From Rhodobacteraceae bacterium EL53 (GTDB lineage: Bacteria; Pseudomonadota; Alphaproteobacteria; Rhodobacterales; Rhodobacteraceae): 64,000 nucleotides of DNA. The notes under the pieces are model-generated. The model was given only the letters and a program-made list of their open reading frames with translations. It was not told where the DNA came from and searched no databases. The stretch lies in contig OMPR01000015.1 in NCBI GenBank assembly GCA_900313015.1, positions 186,001 to 250,000 on the forward strand, in the 5' to 3' direction. A program made the position numbers and the translations under genes. Numbering within the stretch: position 1 is the first letter of the stretch; each line of letters begins with the position of its first letter. Shown one piece after another: positions 18,938 through 28,904 of this stretch.

Positions 18938-20152
18938 TTATACGCGTTCCAGAATGGTGGCCGATCCCATGCCGGCGGCCACGCACAGGGTTGCCAGACC
19001 GGTTTCCTTGTCGGCCCTCTCCATTTCGTCCAACAGATGCGAGATCAGCATGGCACCAGTCGCCCCAAGCGGATGGCCCATGGCGATGGCGCCGCCATTC
19101 ACGTTGACCTTTTCTTGATCCACATCAAAGGCCTGCATGAAGCGCAGGACCACGGCGGCGAAGGCCTCGTTCACCTCAAAGAGGTCGATGTCGCCGATCT
19201 CCATACCGATTTCGCGCAGGATCTTTTCGGTCACTGGGACCGGGCCGGTCAGGTTGATGGTCGGGTCGGTGCCGATCTTGGCCATGGATTTGATACGGGC
19301 GCGCGGGGTCAGGCCGTTACGCTCGCCGAACTCTTTCGAGCCGATCAGCACTGCCGCCGAGCCGTCGACGATACCTGACGAATTGCCCGCGTGATGCACA
19401 TGGTTGATTCGCTCCAGATGCGGGTATTTCAGCAAGGCCACGGCATCAAAGCCGGGCATCACCTCGCCCTGTTCCTTGAAGGCGGGTTTCAGCGCCCCGA
19501 GAGACTGCATGTCCGTGCCCCGGCGCAGATATTCATCATGATCTAGAATGGTCAGCCCATTGCGATCCTTCACCGGCGCTATGGAGCGCTCAAAACGGTT
19601 CTCGTCCCAGGCCTTTGCCGCGCGGCGCTGACTCTCCACCGCGTAGGCGTCACATTCGTCACGAGTAAATCCGTATTCGGTGGCGATGATATCGGCGGAG
19701 ATCCCCTGAGGCACGAAATAGCTTTTCATCGCCAAGGTCGGGTCGGCCGCAATCGCGCCCCCGTCCGAACCCATTGGCACCCGGCCCATCATTTCAACCC
19801 CGCCCGAGATATAGGCAGACCCGACCCCGGCCTTGACCTGCGCCGCGCCCAGATTCACTGCCTCAAGCCCCGAAGCGCAAAAGCGGTTGATCGAAATGCC
19901 GGGAAGCTGTTCACCCAGATCCGAGTTCAACACCGCGCTGCGCGCTAGGCAGGCGCCCTGTTCGCCCACCTGCGTGACATTGCCCCAGATCACATCCTCG
20001 ACCTGGGTGGGATCAAGATCGTTGCGTTCCTTGATAGTGTTCAACATCTCAGAGGACAGGCGCAGCGCCGTCACCTGGTGCAGGCTACCATCTTTGCGCC
20101 CCTTACCGCGCGGGCTGCGGATTGCGTCATAGATATAGGCGTCTTGGGTCAT
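18938..20152 (-). CDS. Acetyl-CoA C-acyltransferase (thiolase)
   Basis: 404 residues from the ATG at 20152, the start that gives the family N-terminus [18 protein letters not shown] and is preceded by AAAGGGA. The acylated nucleophile is Cys92 ([12 protein letters not shown]). The [22 protein letters not shown] and [10 protein letters not shown] motifs supply the remaining catalytic His and Cys. It cleaves 3-ketoacyl-CoA with CoA. It sits between the ACAD gene and the fadJ-like gene, making a complete beta-oxidation set in order. Confidence 0.95.
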   Translation of the reverse strand: MTQDAYIYDAIRSPRGKGRKDGSLHQVTALRLSSEMLNTIKERNDLDPTQVEDVIWGNVTQVGEQGACLARSAVLNSDLGEQLPGISINRFCASGLEAVNLGAAQVKAGVGSAYISGGVEMMGRVPMGSDGGAIAADPTLAMKSYFVPQGISADIIATEYGFTRDECDAYAVESQRRAAKAWDENRFERSIAPVKDRNGLTILDHDEYLRRGTDMQSLGALKPAFKEQGEVMPGFDAVALLKYPHLERINHVHHAGNSSGIVDGSAAVLIGSKEFGERNGLTPRARIKSMAKIGTDPTINLTGPVPVTEKILREIGMEIGDIDLFEVNEAFAAVVLRFMQAFDVDQEKVNVNGGAIAMGHPLGATGAMLISHLLDEMERADKETGLATLCVAAGMGSATILERV

Positions 20153-20186
20153 TCGTGGTCCCTTTCTTGAAATCTGTCGTGCCAGC

Positions 20187-21965
20187 TCAGAAAGCTGCGG
20201 CATCCGGCGCCATCACCGTTTCCGGCCCGGCCTGAATGCGTTTGAGATGCATGCGCGTCATCGGCAGGTGCCGGGTCATGTAATGCCGCACGGTCAGGAG
20301 CTTTTGGGTGTAAAACGCTGCATCACCGGTTCCGGCCTCCAACGCGGCCTGCGCTGCCTCGGCGCTGATCGCCAGCATGTAGCCCATGGTCAGATGCCCC
20401 ATCAGATGCAGGAAATCGGTCGACCCGGCCAGCGCGGCATTCGGATCTTTCATACCGTTCTGCATCATGTATTGACCGGCGCTCTGGAAATCTCCCAGCC
20501 CTGCCATAAGTGGTTTTCCCACCATGTCGGTCAGAGCTTCATTCTGGATCAGACGGTCAGCCAGCTCCTTGATCATAATGCCATAGGCCATGGTGTGCTT
20601 GCCGCCATCAGCACCAAGTTTGCGACCGACGAGGTCGAGCGCCTGCACGCCGTTTGCGCCCTCGTAGATCTTGGCGATCCGCACGTCGCGCACGAACTGC
20701 GACATGCCCCATTCTTCGATGTATCCATGCCCGCCCAGAACCTGCTGTGCATCGGTGGCGGCCTCATATCCCTTGTCGCTGGAAAAGGCCTTGAACACGG
20801 GCGTCACAAGCGACAGCAGACCTTGCGCATCTGCATCATCGGTGCGCGACACCCGATCGGCCTGCATGGTGCACCAATAGGCAAAGACCCGGGCCCCTTC
20901 GATGAAGCTGCGCTGATCCATCAGGGTGCGCCGGATATCGGGGTGCACGATGATCGGGTCGGCCGGTCCATCGGGGTTCGCGGGCTCGGTAACGGCCCGC
21001 ATCTGCAGACGTTCGCGGGCATAGGCCACCGCATTCTGATACGCCGCCTCGGCGATGCAATACCCCTGTGCGCCGGTGCCAATCCGCGCCTCGTTTACCA
21101 ATGTGAACATCGCACTCATACCCTTGTTGGGTTGGCCCAGAAGATAGCCGGTGGCGCCTTCAAAGTTCATTTCACAAGTGGCATTGCCGTGGATGCCCAT
21201 CTTGGTTTCCAACCGGCCTGCGCGCACGGCGTTGCGCTCACCAAGGCTGCCATCGTCATTCACCAAGTATTTGGGCACGATGAACAACGACACCCCCTTG
21301 ATCCCCTCGGGGCCGCCGGGGATTTTCGCCAGAACAAGGTGGACGATATTGTCGGCCATCTCGTGATCACCCGCCGAGATGAAGATCTTGGTGCCGGTGA
21401 TCTTGTAGCTGCCGTCGTCCTGAGGCTCGGCGCTGGTGCGCATCAGGCCCAGATCGGTGCCGCAATTGGGCTCGGTCAGGTTCATCGTACCGAACCACTC
21501 ACAGTTCGCCATCTTGGGCAGATAGGTGTGCTTTTGCGCCTCTGTTCCGTGCGCAAAGATGGTGTTCCAGGCACCGTGCGTCAGCCCGCCATACATCACC
21601 ATCGCGTGGTTCGCCGAGGAAAAGCATTCGCCCGCCGCCATGTGCATCAATTTGGGCAAGCCCTGCCCGCCATAATCCACATCAAGATCAAGCGATGTCC
21701 ACCCGCCCTCGCGCAGAACATTGATTGCCTCGGGAAAACCGTTTGGCACCTGCACCTTGCCGTCCACAAGGCTGGTGCCCTCCTGATCGCCCACGCGATT
21801 CAAGGGGGCCAGCACGTTCGAAGCGATCTTGCCGGCCTCTTCGAGGACCGGACCCGTCAGGTCGGGGGTCAGGTCTTCGTAGCCCGGAATGTCTGCCTGT
21901 GAGACTTTCAGAACCTCGTGCAGAACGAAATCAATATCCCTTAGCGGTGCTGTGTAAGTCGGCAT
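20187..21965 (-). CDS. Large acyl-CoA dehydrogenase (FadE5-like)
   Basis: 592 residues, longer than the 380-400 of ordinary ACADs because of a C-terminal helical domain, as in the FadE5/DmdC type. The flavin and substrate motifs [14 protein letters not shown] and [14 protein letters not shown], and the C-terminal [38 protein letters not shown], are intact. It oxidises an acyl-CoA to the enoyl-CoA, passing electrons to ETF. It is the first gene of the minus-strand operon, with GGAGG upstream. The motif TTTTGTCATAT lies 32 bases before the start. Confidence 0.93.
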   Translation of the reverse strand: MPTYTAPLRDIDFVLHEVLKVSQADIPGYEDLTPDLTGPVLEEAGKIASNVLAPLNRVGDQEGTSLVDGKVQVPNGFPEAINVLREGGWTSLDLDVDYGGQGLPKLMHMAAGECFSSANHAMVMYGGLTHGAWNTIFAHGTEAQKHTYLPKMANCEWFGTMNLTEPNCGTDLGLMRTSAEPQDDGSYKITGTKIFISAGDHEMADNIVHLVLAKIPGGPEGIKGVSLFIVPKYLVNDDGSLGERNAVRAGRLETKMGIHGNATCEMNFEGATGYLLGQPNKGMSAMFTLVNEARIGTGAQGYCIAEAAYQNAVAYARERLQMRAVTEPANPDGPADPIIVHPDIRRTLMDQRSFIEGARVFAYWCTMQADRVSRTDDADAQGLLSLVTPVFKAFSSDKGYEAATDAQQVLGGHGYIEEWGMSQFVRDVRIAKIYEGANGVQALDLVGRKLGADGGKHTMAYGIMIKELADRLIQNEALTDMVGKPLMAGLGDFQSAGQYMMQNGMKDPNAALAGSTDFLHLMGHLTMGYMLAISAEAAQAALEAGTGDAAFYTQKLLTVRHYMTRHLPMTRMHLKRIQAGPETVMAPDAAAF

Positions 21966-21996
21966 TCTTGCCCTTCCTCCATGACGAATCTCAATG

Positions 21997-22007
21997 TTTT
22001 GTCATAT
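21997..22007. promoter_or_regulatory. Candidate operator upstream of the ACAD operon
   Basis: TTTTGTCATAT (ATATGACAAAA on the gene's strand) begins 32 bases upstream of the ACAD start. The identical 11-mer occurs 31 bases upstream of the sulfatase gene starting at 33624. The equal spacing suggests a shared regulator; the local TetR is the candidate. Confidence 0.4.
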
Positions 22008-22109
22008 TGTGTGTAAATACTTCTTGAGATACATGGCAAGGCTCAATATGCTGACGGCCAAATAACGCGGCGGCAGTTTCAATGCCGATAGCAGAAAGGC
22101 AAACCGCCA

Positions 22110-23108
22110 ATGGATGCAGAAACGGCCACCAAGGCCCTGAGGTTGGCAACAGGTAGCTGCGAGACGGTTTCAGCGGTCGCGCCCCTGTCTGGTGGTGTGT
22201 CGAACCTGACATACCTTCTGACGCTGTTTTCGGGCGCGCGACTGGTCATGCGCACGCCACCGCCCGGGCAGCGGTCGGGGAATGCCCATAACATGATCCG
22301 CGAGGCCCGTGTGCTCGAAGCGGTGCATCCGCTGTTCCCTGAAGCGCCCGCCATTGTCGGTTACAGCGAAGACCCCTCGGCCACCGGCGATCAGTTCATG
22401 ATCATGGCCCAGATCGACGGGCGCATCCTGCCCCCCGGCAGCCCGTTCGAGGTAAGCCCCGATCAGGCCCGCACCCTGTGCGAAAACTTCGTCGACGGAT
22501 TAGCGCGGCTGCACGAGGCCGACCTTACCGACGCCATGCAGGCAGCGTTTGGCGACCCGCAGGGGTTTGTCGCGCGTCAGGTGGCCGGATGGTCGCGGCG
22601 ATACGAAAAGATCGGGCTGGACAACCCGCGCAGCGCCCTGCGCGACTGGCTGTCTGCCAACATCCCGCCTGATCCGGACCGCGCCTCGATCCTGCACAAT
22701 GACTACAAGTTCGACAATATGGTGCTGGACCGAGACGATCCGACCCGGATCATCGGCGTGCTCGACTGGGAACTCTCGGGCCTCGGAGATTCGTTCATGG
22801 ATCTCGGCAATGCGCTAGCCTATTGGGTCGAGGCCGGCGATCCGCATGCACTGCAGCGCTTCAAGCGCGGCCCGACGGATCTGCCCGGCATGATGAGCCG
22901 CGACGAGATCATCGATGCCTATTGCACAGCGAGAGGATTCGACCGCCCCGCAAACATGAATTTCTATCAGTCGATGGGCCTCTTCCGTCTCGCCGTCATC
23001 GCATTGCAGGTGCACGTGCGCGTGACCGGTGGTGTTGGCAAGCCAAGCCCTTTCCTTGATGCCGCGTTGGCTTTGCTGGATCGCGCCGAAGACTTCGCAG
23101 GAGTATAG
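22110..23108 (+). CDS. Aminoglycoside-phosphotransferase-like kinase (ACAD10/LvaA type)
   Basis: A 332-residue protein-kinase-fold phosphotransferase. The N-lobe LSGGVSNLTYLL and the MRTPPPGQ Arg/Lys region precede the catalytic loop ILHNDYKFDNMV and the metal-binding VLDWELSGLGDSFMDLG. Homologues fused to or beside an ACAD phosphorylate the 4-hydroxyl of hydroxyacyl-CoAs, allowing elimination to the enoyl-CoA (LvaA, ACAD10/11). The ACAD gene starts three bases after its stop, which supports that role here. Despite the fold it is unlikely to be an antibiotic-resistance kinase. Confidence 0.88.
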   Translation: MDAETATKALRLATGSCETVSAVAPLSGGVSNLTYLLTLFSGARLVMRTPPPGQRSGNAHNMIREARVLEAVHPLFPEAPAIVGYSEDPSATGDQFMIMAQIDGRILPPGSPFEVSPDQARTLCENFVDGLARLHEADLTDAMQAAFGDPQGFVARQVAGWSRRYEKIGLDNPRSALRDWLSANIPPDPDRASILHNDYKFDNMVLDRDDPTRIIGVLDWELSGLGDSFMDLGNALAYWVEAGDPHALQRFKRGPTDLPGMMSRDEIIDAYCTARGFDRPANMNFYQSMGLFRLAVIALQVHVRVTGGVGKPSPFLDAALALLDRAEDFAGV

Positions 23109-23111
23109 ACC

Positions 23112-24353
23112 ATGGATTTTGCGCCTTCTGCAAAAGCACAGGATTTCGCACAACGCCTGACCGCCTTCATGGAAGAACATGTCTATCCGGCGGAACAGGT
23201 TTACCACGACCAGCACGTCCAGCTTGGTGACAGATGGGCCGTGCCGCCGATCATCGAAGAGCTCAAGGAAAAGGCCCGCTCGGCCGGGCTTTGGAATCTG
23301 TTCTTGCCCGATGAACGTTTCGGCGCAGGGTTGTCTGTTCTTGAATACACTCCTTTGGCGGAAATCACGGGCCGCTGCCATATCGCACCGGAAGTGTTCA
23401 ATTGCGCTGCCCCTGACAGCGGCAACATGGAAACGTTGTCGCTTTACGGCACGCCAGAACAGCAGGACCAATGGCTGCGGCCTTTACTGGATGGCAAGAT
23501 TCGCTCGGCGTTCTTGATGACCGAGCCTCAGGTCGCATCGAGTGATGCCACGAATATCGAATGCCAAATCCGACGCGACGGTGACGAATACGTGATCAAC
23601 GGACGCAAGTGGTGGTCTTCTGGTGCGGGCGATCCGCGCTGCGCGATCTTTATCGTTATGGGCAAGACCGACCTCGATGCCGCAGCTCACGCACAACAAA
23701 GCATGGTGCTTGTTCCCGCCGATACGCCCGGCGTGACGATCGAGCGTCACCTGCCTGTCTTTGGCTATGACGACGCGCCGCACGGACATATGGAAGTGTC
23801 CCTGAAAGATGTCCGCGTCCCGGCCACGAACATCCTTTTGGGCGACGGCCGCGGCTTTGAGATTGCTCAGGGCCGATTGGGACCAGGGCGCATTCACCAC
23901 TGCATGCGTTCGATCGGGGCCGCCGAACGGGCGCTGGAAATGATGACCGAAAGGCTGCTTAGCCGCGAGGTTTTCGGCAAGGCCATCGGCATGCATTCGG
24001 TCTGGGAAGAGCGCGTCGCCAATGCACGGCTAGATATAGAAATGACCCGGCTCATCTGCCTGAAGGCGGCCTGGATGATGGGCACGGTTGGCAACAAGGC
24101 GGCGAAGGACGAGATCGCCATGATCAAGATCGCGGCGCCGTCGATGGCGCTTCGGGTGATCGACGACGCGATCCAGTCCTTCGGCGGCGCGGGCGTGTCT
24201 GATGATACGCCATTGGCCCAGATGTGGGCTGGCCAGCGCTCGTTGCGTCTGGCCGATGGCCCGGACGAAGTGCATCGCCGCGCCGTGGCGCGATCCGAAT
24301 TCAAACGCGCCGCCGGGCGTTTGGGGATCAATATCAGGGAGATCAGGAAATGA
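23112..24353 (+). CDS. Acyl-CoA dehydrogenase (ACAD10/11-, LvaC-like)
   Basis: 413 residues with normal ACAD architecture: helical N-terminus, [20 protein letters not shown] and [16 protein letters not shown] in the beta domain, and the C-terminal [34 protein letters not shown]. The last block is characteristic of the ACAD11 group. With the kinase upstream it reproduces the two halves of mammalian ACAD10/11 as separate genes. It overlaps the following SDR by ATGA. A paralogue is encoded at 49258. Confidence 0.93.
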   Translation: MDFAPSAKAQDFAQRLTAFMEEHVYPAEQVYHDQHVQLGDRWAVPPIIEELKEKARSAGLWNLFLPDERFGAGLSVLEYTPLAEITGRCHIAPEVFNCAAPDSGNMETLSLYGTPEQQDQWLRPLLDGKIRSAFLMTEPQVASSDATNIECQIRRDGDEYVINGRKWWSSGAGDPRCAIFIVMGKTDLDAAAHAQQSMVLVPADTPGVTIERHLPVFGYDDAPHGHMEVSLKDVRVPATNILLGDGRGFEIAQGRLGPGRIHHCMRSIGAAERALEMMTERLLSREVFGKAIGMHSVWEERVANARLDIEMTRLICLKAAWMMGTVGNKAAKDEIAMIKIAAPSMALRVIDDAIQSFGGAGVSDDTPLAQMWAGQRSLRLADGPDEVHRRAVARSEFKRAAGRLGINIREIRK

Positions 24354-25090
24354 GCGCAAAGAACGTTCTCGTAACAGGGGCATCGTCAGGATTGGGCGAC
24401 CAGTTCTGCCGCACACTGGCGGCAAATGGCTATACCGTCATTGCAGCCGCCCGCCGCAAGGACCGACTGGAGAGCTTGTGCAATGACATCTCAGAAGCCG
24501 GCGGCGTGGCGCATCCTCTCGCGATGGATGTCTCGGATGTGGAAAACTTTGCCATCGCATTGGACGAAGCCGAAGCGATGGCCGGACCGATCACCTGCCT
24601 GATCAACAACGCCGGCACCTCGGTCAGCAAATTCGCCACCGACATGACGCCCGAGGATTTCGATGCCGTTATGGGGCTCAATCTTCGGGCCCCCTACTTC
24701 TTGTCTACCGAGCTGGCCCGACGCTGGATCGCGCGCGACACAGGCGGCCGGATCGTCAACATCGGCTCGCTTTCCGACAGCCGTGCGATGCCGGGCCACA
24801 CGGTCTATGGCACGTCAAAGGCGGCGATTGCACGACTGACCCAGCAGATGGCGCGGGAATGGATCAACAAGGGCATCAACGTCAATGCGCTGGCGCCGGG
24901 ATATATCCGCACCGAACTGAACGCGCCCTATTTCGACAGCCCAAATGGGCAAGCCGTCATCGCGCAATTCCCGCGCCGACGGGTGGGGGAACCAGCGGAT
25001 CTGGACAAGGCCATCCTGTATCTGTGTGACCCCGACCAGCGTTTCCTGACTGGTCAGGTTCTGCATCTGGACGATGGACAAGGATTATAA
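24350..25090 (+). CDS. Short-chain dehydrogenase/reductase
   Basis: 246 residues. The start is the ATG overlapping the previous stop (ATGA), giving [19 protein letters not shown]. The NAD(P)-binding TGASSGLG, the NNAG motif and the catalytic YGTSK are all present, and the C-terminal [14 protein letters not shown] is typical of the 3-hydroxyacyl-CoA/FabG-like classical SDRs. It is translationally coupled to the ACAD, so it probably oxidises the 3-hydroxyacyl intermediate (LvaD-like position). Cofactor preference not judged. Confidence 0.93.
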   Translation: MSAKNVLVTGASSGLGDQFCRTLAANGYTVIAAARRKDRLESLCNDISEAGGVAHPLAMDVSDVENFAIALDEAEAMAGPITCLINNAGTSVSKFATDMTPEDFDAVMGLNLRAPYFLSTELARRWIARDTGGRIVNIGSLSDSRAMPGHTVYGTSKAAIARLTQQMAREWINKGINVNALAPGYIRTELNAPYFDSPNGQAVIAQFPRRRVGEPADLDKAILYLCDPDQRFLTGQVLHLDDGQGL

Positions 25091-25094
25091 ACCG

Positions 25095-26849
25095 ATGAAA
25101 TTCACGCTCGCCGCAACCTTTGCAATCGCCGCTGCCATCCCTGCGATGGCGCAAGAGGCCGCCCGTCCAAACATCCTGCTGGTATTGTTGGACGACGCTG
25201 GTTTCATGGATTTCGGTGCCTATGGCGGCGATGCCGCCACCCCCAATATCGACGCGTTGGCCGATCGGGGCGCGATGTTTTCTAGGTTTTATATGTCGCC
25301 GCAATGCGGCCCGAGCCGGGCGATGCTGATGACCGGGCGCGACAATCACGAGGTCGGGTTAGGCTCGATCCCTGAAACCCTTTCCCCTGATATGCGCCAA
25401 TACCCCGGCTATTCAATGCGTTGGGAAGACGGGTTGCCAACCATCGCCTCGCGCCTGAATGAAGAAGGATACCAGACCTTTATCTCGGGCAAGTGGGGCA
25501 TCGGCGATATCGGGCAGAACCTGCCGCACCGTTTCGGCTTTGACCGCTCTTTCGTGATCGACGCCACCGGGGGCAGCAATTACGACCACACGCCTTATGT
25601 GCCACTTTATAATACCACAAATTGGTATGAGGATGGCAAACCGACTACCCTGCCTGAGGGGTTCTACTCGTCTGAGGGCATCGTCGACCGGATGATCAAT
25701 TATCTCGACGAGGCCGACCCGCAAAAACCGTTCTTCAGCTTCCTGTCCTTCCAAGCAATCCACATACCGATCCAGGTCGCGCCGGAATACCGCGACCGCT
25801 ATGCAGGACGTTTTGATGAAGGCTGGGAGGCGATGCGCAAGCAGCGGCTGGAACGCGCTGTCGACTTGGGACTGGTGCCCGAGAGCACGGAATTGGCCCC
25901 CCTGCCCGCTTCGTCGCGCGACTGGGAGAATCTGAGCCCCGCGGACCAGAGCTATTGGGCGCGGTCTATGCAGGTCAATGCTGGGATGCTGGAGGCCGCG
26001 GATCACCATTTGGGCCGCCTGCTGGCGCATCTCGAGGCGCAAGGTCAGCTCGACAACACTCTTGTTATCGTGACCTCGGACAACGGACCGGAATCCAGTG
26101 GGATCGGCAATGCACCCGGCGCCGAAGGCGTGTTTCAGCGCTGGTGGATGCGGCAAACCGGGTGGAACCAGGACTTCGAAACACTGGGGGAGCGCAACAC
26201 CATGACCTTTATCGGCGAGGAATGGGCCTCGGTTTCGGCCGCGCCTTTTGCGCTGTTCAAATTCACCGCGACCGAGGGCGGGTTGCGCGTGCCGCTTGTC
26301 ATTGCGGGTCCGGACCTGCCTCAAACCGGCATTCTGGACGGCCGCGCCCATGTCACCGACCTGGTGCCAACCATGCTGGATATTGCCGGGCTGGACCCGG
26401 TAGCGCCCGACATTCGCGGCCGCAGCCTCTTGCCCATGCTCAGTGGTGCGCGCGCCGCGGTCTACGGCGACGACGAGGCGGTTGGGTTCGAGGTCAGTGG
26501 CAACGCGGCACTCTATCGTGGCAACTGGAAAATCTCGCGGATTCCGACACCGCTGGGTGATGGCAAATGGCATATGTATGACCTCGCGACCGATCCGGGC
26601 GAGACCACGGACCTTGCAAGCGCCCGTCCCGAGCTGTTTCAGGACATGCAGAACGAATATCTCAGCTATGCCGACGAGGTTGGCGTGGTGCCTGTGCCTG
26701 CGGACTACAACCCGTTCAAGCAGATCAAGAAAAACGTGGTCAGCAAAATGGCGCGCGAACACTGGCCTGGACTGCTTGTTGCCGGGCTGGTCTTGCTTAC
26801 GATCCTGTTCTTTTCCTTCCGCTGGGTCGGGCGGCGGTTGCGCCCTTGA
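25095..26849 (+). CDS. Arylsulfatase, exported and C-terminally membrane-anchored
   Basis: 584 residues from the ATG at 25095, which gives the clean signal peptide MKFTLAATFAIAAAIPAMAQ. Type I sulfatase: metal-binding Asp33-Asp34 (LLDDAG), the formylglycine site CGPSR with Cys71, SGKWGIGD and VTSDNGPE. A hydrophobic helix at about residues 557-575 (LLVAGLVLLTILFFSF) plus basic tail anchors the enzyme in the inner membrane, with the catalytic domain in the periplasm. It follows the SDR after four bases. It needs Cys oxidation by FGE or anSME. Confidence 0.93.
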   Translation: MKFTLAATFAIAAAIPAMAQEAARPNILLVLLDDAGFMDFGAYGGDAATPNIDALADRGAMFSRFYMSPQCGPSRAMLMTGRDNHEVGLGSIPETLSPDMRQYPGYSMRWEDGLPTIASRLNEEGYQTFISGKWGIGDIGQNLPHRFGFDRSFVIDATGGSNYDHTPYVPLYNTTNWYEDGKPTTLPEGFYSSEGIVDRMINYLDEADPQKPFFSFLSFQAIHIPIQVAPEYRDRYAGRFDEGWEAMRKQRLERAVDLGLVPESTELAPLPASSRDWENLSPADQSYWARSMQVNAGMLEAADHHLGRLLAHLEAQGQLDNTLVIVTSDNGPESSGIGNAPGAEGVFQRWWMRQTGWNQDFETLGERNTMTFIGEEWASVSAAPFALFKFTATEGGLRVPLVIAGPDLPQTGILDGRAHVTDLVPTMLDIAGLDPVAPDIRGRSLLPMLSGARAAVYGDDEAVGFEVSGNAALYRGNWKISRIPTPLGDGKWHMYDLATDPGETTDLASARPELFQDMQNEYLSYADEVGVVPVPADYNPFKQIKKNVVSKMAREHWPGLLVAGLVLLTILFFSFRWVGRRLRP

Positions 26850-26906
26850 TCGGCCCTTACCCTAGCATAATATGTCATACGAACTGCCAACTTAAGGAGA
26901 ACCCCA

Positions 26907-27728
26907 ATGTCCTGGCTGAAAATCATCCTCATCGCAATTCCTGTTCTCACCATTGTGGTCTATTTCGGACTGCCGCGGGCGCTGAACATGATGGGCCTTC
27001 ATCCGCACTACGATATCCCCGAATATGATCTGGCCGGCAAACGCGCCCTGATCATCGCCACCAGCCAGGACACGCTGGGCGACACTGGCAAGGAAACTGG
27101 CGTCTTCGGTTCGGAATTGACCGTGCCCTACTATGCCTTCCTTGACGCGGGCATGGAGGTCGACCTCGTCTCGATCAAGGGCGGTGAGATCCCGGTTGAG
27201 CCGCGCTCGATGGGCTGGCCTCTGGGCACAGAGGCCGATTTCCGGTTCAAGAAAGACACGGTTGCGATGGCCAAACTGACGAACTCGATCTCTGTCAAAG
27301 ATGTCGACATCACCAAATATGACGCGATCTTCCTTTCGGGCGGTTGGGGCGCAGCCTATGACTTTGCTCAATCCGAGGAACTGGCAGCGCTGGTGACCGC
27401 AGCCAACGCCGATAACGACGTGATCGGATCTGTCTGCCACGGGGCGCTGGGGCTGGTGAATGCCAAAGACACCGATGGAACGCCGCTGATTGAGGGGCGC
27501 ACCGTGACCGGTGTGACCGATACCCAGATCGACCAGCTGGGCATTTCGATAACCCCCAAACACCCTGAAACCGAACTGCGCGCCGCCAAGGCCAACTTCG
27601 AGGCCGACACGGCCTTCCGCGACATGTTCGCCAACCATGTCAGCGTTGATGGCCGCCTTGTGACGGGTCAGAACCAAAACAGCGGTGCCGAGGCCGCACA
27701 CCGGATGATGGAATTGCTGTCCAAGTGA
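26907..27728 (+). CDS. DJ-1/PfpI-family protein with N-terminal membrane helix
   Basis: 273 residues. A transmembrane helix at residues 4-21 precedes a class I glutamine-amidotransferase-like domain of the HSP31/DJ-1 type. The nucleophile elbow is GSVCHGALGL with Cys177-His178, and Glu70 (FGSE) is the usual acidic partner. Related proteins act as glyoxalase III or chaperones. Membrane attachment is unusual and places it near the anchored sulfatase encoded just before. A TATGTCATAC motif lies 27 bases upstream. Substrate unknown. Confidence 0.85.
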   Translation: MSWLKIILIAIPVLTIVVYFGLPRALNMMGLHPHYDIPEYDLAGKRALIIATSQDTLGDTGKETGVFGSELTVPYYAFLDAGMEVDLVSIKGGEIPVEPRSMGWPLGTEADFRFKKDTVAMAKLTNSISVKDVDITKYDAIFLSGGWGAAYDFAQSEELAALVTAANADNDVIGSVCHGALGLVNAKDTDGTPLIEGRTVTGVTDTQIDQLGISITPKHPETELRAAKANFEADTAFRDMFANHVSVDGRLVTGQNQNSGAEAAHRMMELLSK

Positions 27729-27850
27729 GAAAGACAGCCCATGGGCAGTCGGCGAGATCGTCGGCTGCCTTTCAGCCCTCCCTGAGATGCAATTCAACCG
27801 ATTAGCGAAAGAAACGTCCAATGACCGATTAAAAACTCTATGGCGGGTCG

Positions 27851-28834
27851 ATGTCGCCCTTCTCGATGAAAATGCGCGCCTACATGCGGTATCGTCGCAT
27901 CCCGTTTCAATGGATCACGGACGAACGCGCCAATACAGTCGCGCAAACCAAAGTCGAAACCTATATGGTCCCGGTTCTGGAAGATCCCGAAGGGGTATTT
28001 CGCAACGATTCCACCTTTATGATCGATCTGCTCGAAGAGCGGTTCCCCGACAGACGTGCCGAGCCGGAAGATGAGGCCGATGCCTTCCTTGCGTATCTTA
28101 TCGAAGATTTCGCCGACGAATGGCTACTTTGGCCGTTCTTCATGATGCGTTGGCGGCATGAGGAGGATCGCAAGTTCAACAGCCAATGGATCGTTTACGA
28201 ATATCTGAGAGGTGACACGACAACGCCGCAATTTGACGGTTTTGCCACCATGTGGGCGGCTCGCCAGACCAAGCTCGTGCGCGCGACATGCGGCGAGCAA
28301 GAGATGTTCCCGCTGCATGACGAAAGCCTTGATGCGCTGTTGAAGATCACGGAACGCGCCTTTACCTCTGGCATGTTTCTTTTTGGCACGCGACCGTCGC
28401 GCGCTGAATTCGCGCTTTATGGAATACTTTCACAACTCATTCTTGATCACACGCCTTCGGCGCACTTACGCCAGAACTTCAACTTCACCTATCGCTGGAC
28501 GACTTTGATGGAAGACCTCAGCGGCCGCGAAGGTGCGTGGCAATCCTTGTCGGCAGATCCTGAACGTCTCAAGTCCTCTCCTGTGATTGATCTGCTCAGG
28601 CTGAGCGCAAAATACCACTTGCCGCTTTTGCGCGCGAACAGGCGCGCGATGGACGCAGGAGAGAAAATGCTCAGTTTCCCGATCGATGACAGCACCTTTA
28701 CCCAACGGCCCGCAGAGCGCCATCAAGGTTGCCTACCTGCCCTGCAGGATCGCTACCAAAGCCTGTCCGACGACGCGAAGGCCAATTTGAACAGCGTGCT
28801 GACGGATACGGGATGCTTGGACTATCTGGCCTAG
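27851..28834 (+). CDS. Glutathione-transferase-like protein, 5' end disrupted by a stop codon
   Basis: 327 residues from the internal ATG at 27851. The natural start is probably ATG 27821: it reads M-T-D, then TAA, then KLYGGSMSPFSMKMRAY in the same frame. The minus-strand GST at 31959 begins MTDQVVFYGG, so the stop may come from CAA to TAA. The product from 27851 lacks the first strand of the thioredoxin fold. The GST C-terminal helical domain (LIEDFADEWLL...) and a C-terminal extension shared with sister proteins are intact. It may be inactive, read through, or reinitiated; a sequencing error is not excluded. Confidence 0.7.
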   Translation: MSPFSMKMRAYMRYRRIPFQWITDERANTVAQTKVETYMVPVLEDPEGVFRNDSTFMIDLLEERFPDRRAEPEDEADAFLAYLIEDFADEWLLWPFFMMRWRHEEDRKFNSQWIVYEYLRGDTTTPQFDGFATMWAARQTKLVRATCGEQEMFPLHDESLDALLKITERAFTSGMFLFGTRPSRAEFALYGILSQLILDHTPSAHLRQNFNFTYRWTTLMEDLSGREGAWQSLSADPERLKSSPVIDLLRLSAKYHLPLLRANRRAMDAGEKMLSFPIDDSTFTQRPAERHQGCLPALQDRYQSLSDDAKANLNSVLTDTGCLDYLA

Positions 28835-28904
28835 GCCCGACAGACCCTACAGGCCCGGCAGCGCAGCAAAGGCACCGAAAAGACTCTGATCTTGGAACAA
28901 ATCA

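Noticed and set aside
16817-19378. An 853-codon open frame on the plus strand opposite the fadJ-like and thiolase genes
   Set aside because: It is the antisense shadow of GC-rich coding sequence; the opposite strand has recognisable enzyme motifs throughout, and the product here (His/Arg/Gly-rich) resembles no protein family.
14354-21965. A steroid-degradation locus
   Set aside because: An SCP2 domain and beta-oxidation enzymes are compatible, but no Kst/Hsa ring-degrading genes are present, so the substrate cannot be named.
22110-23108. Antibiotic-resistance aminoglycoside kinase
   Set aside because: The fold is shared, but the immediate coupling to an ACAD11-type dehydrogenase and the LHNDYKFDNMV form fit the acyl-CoA kinase group.
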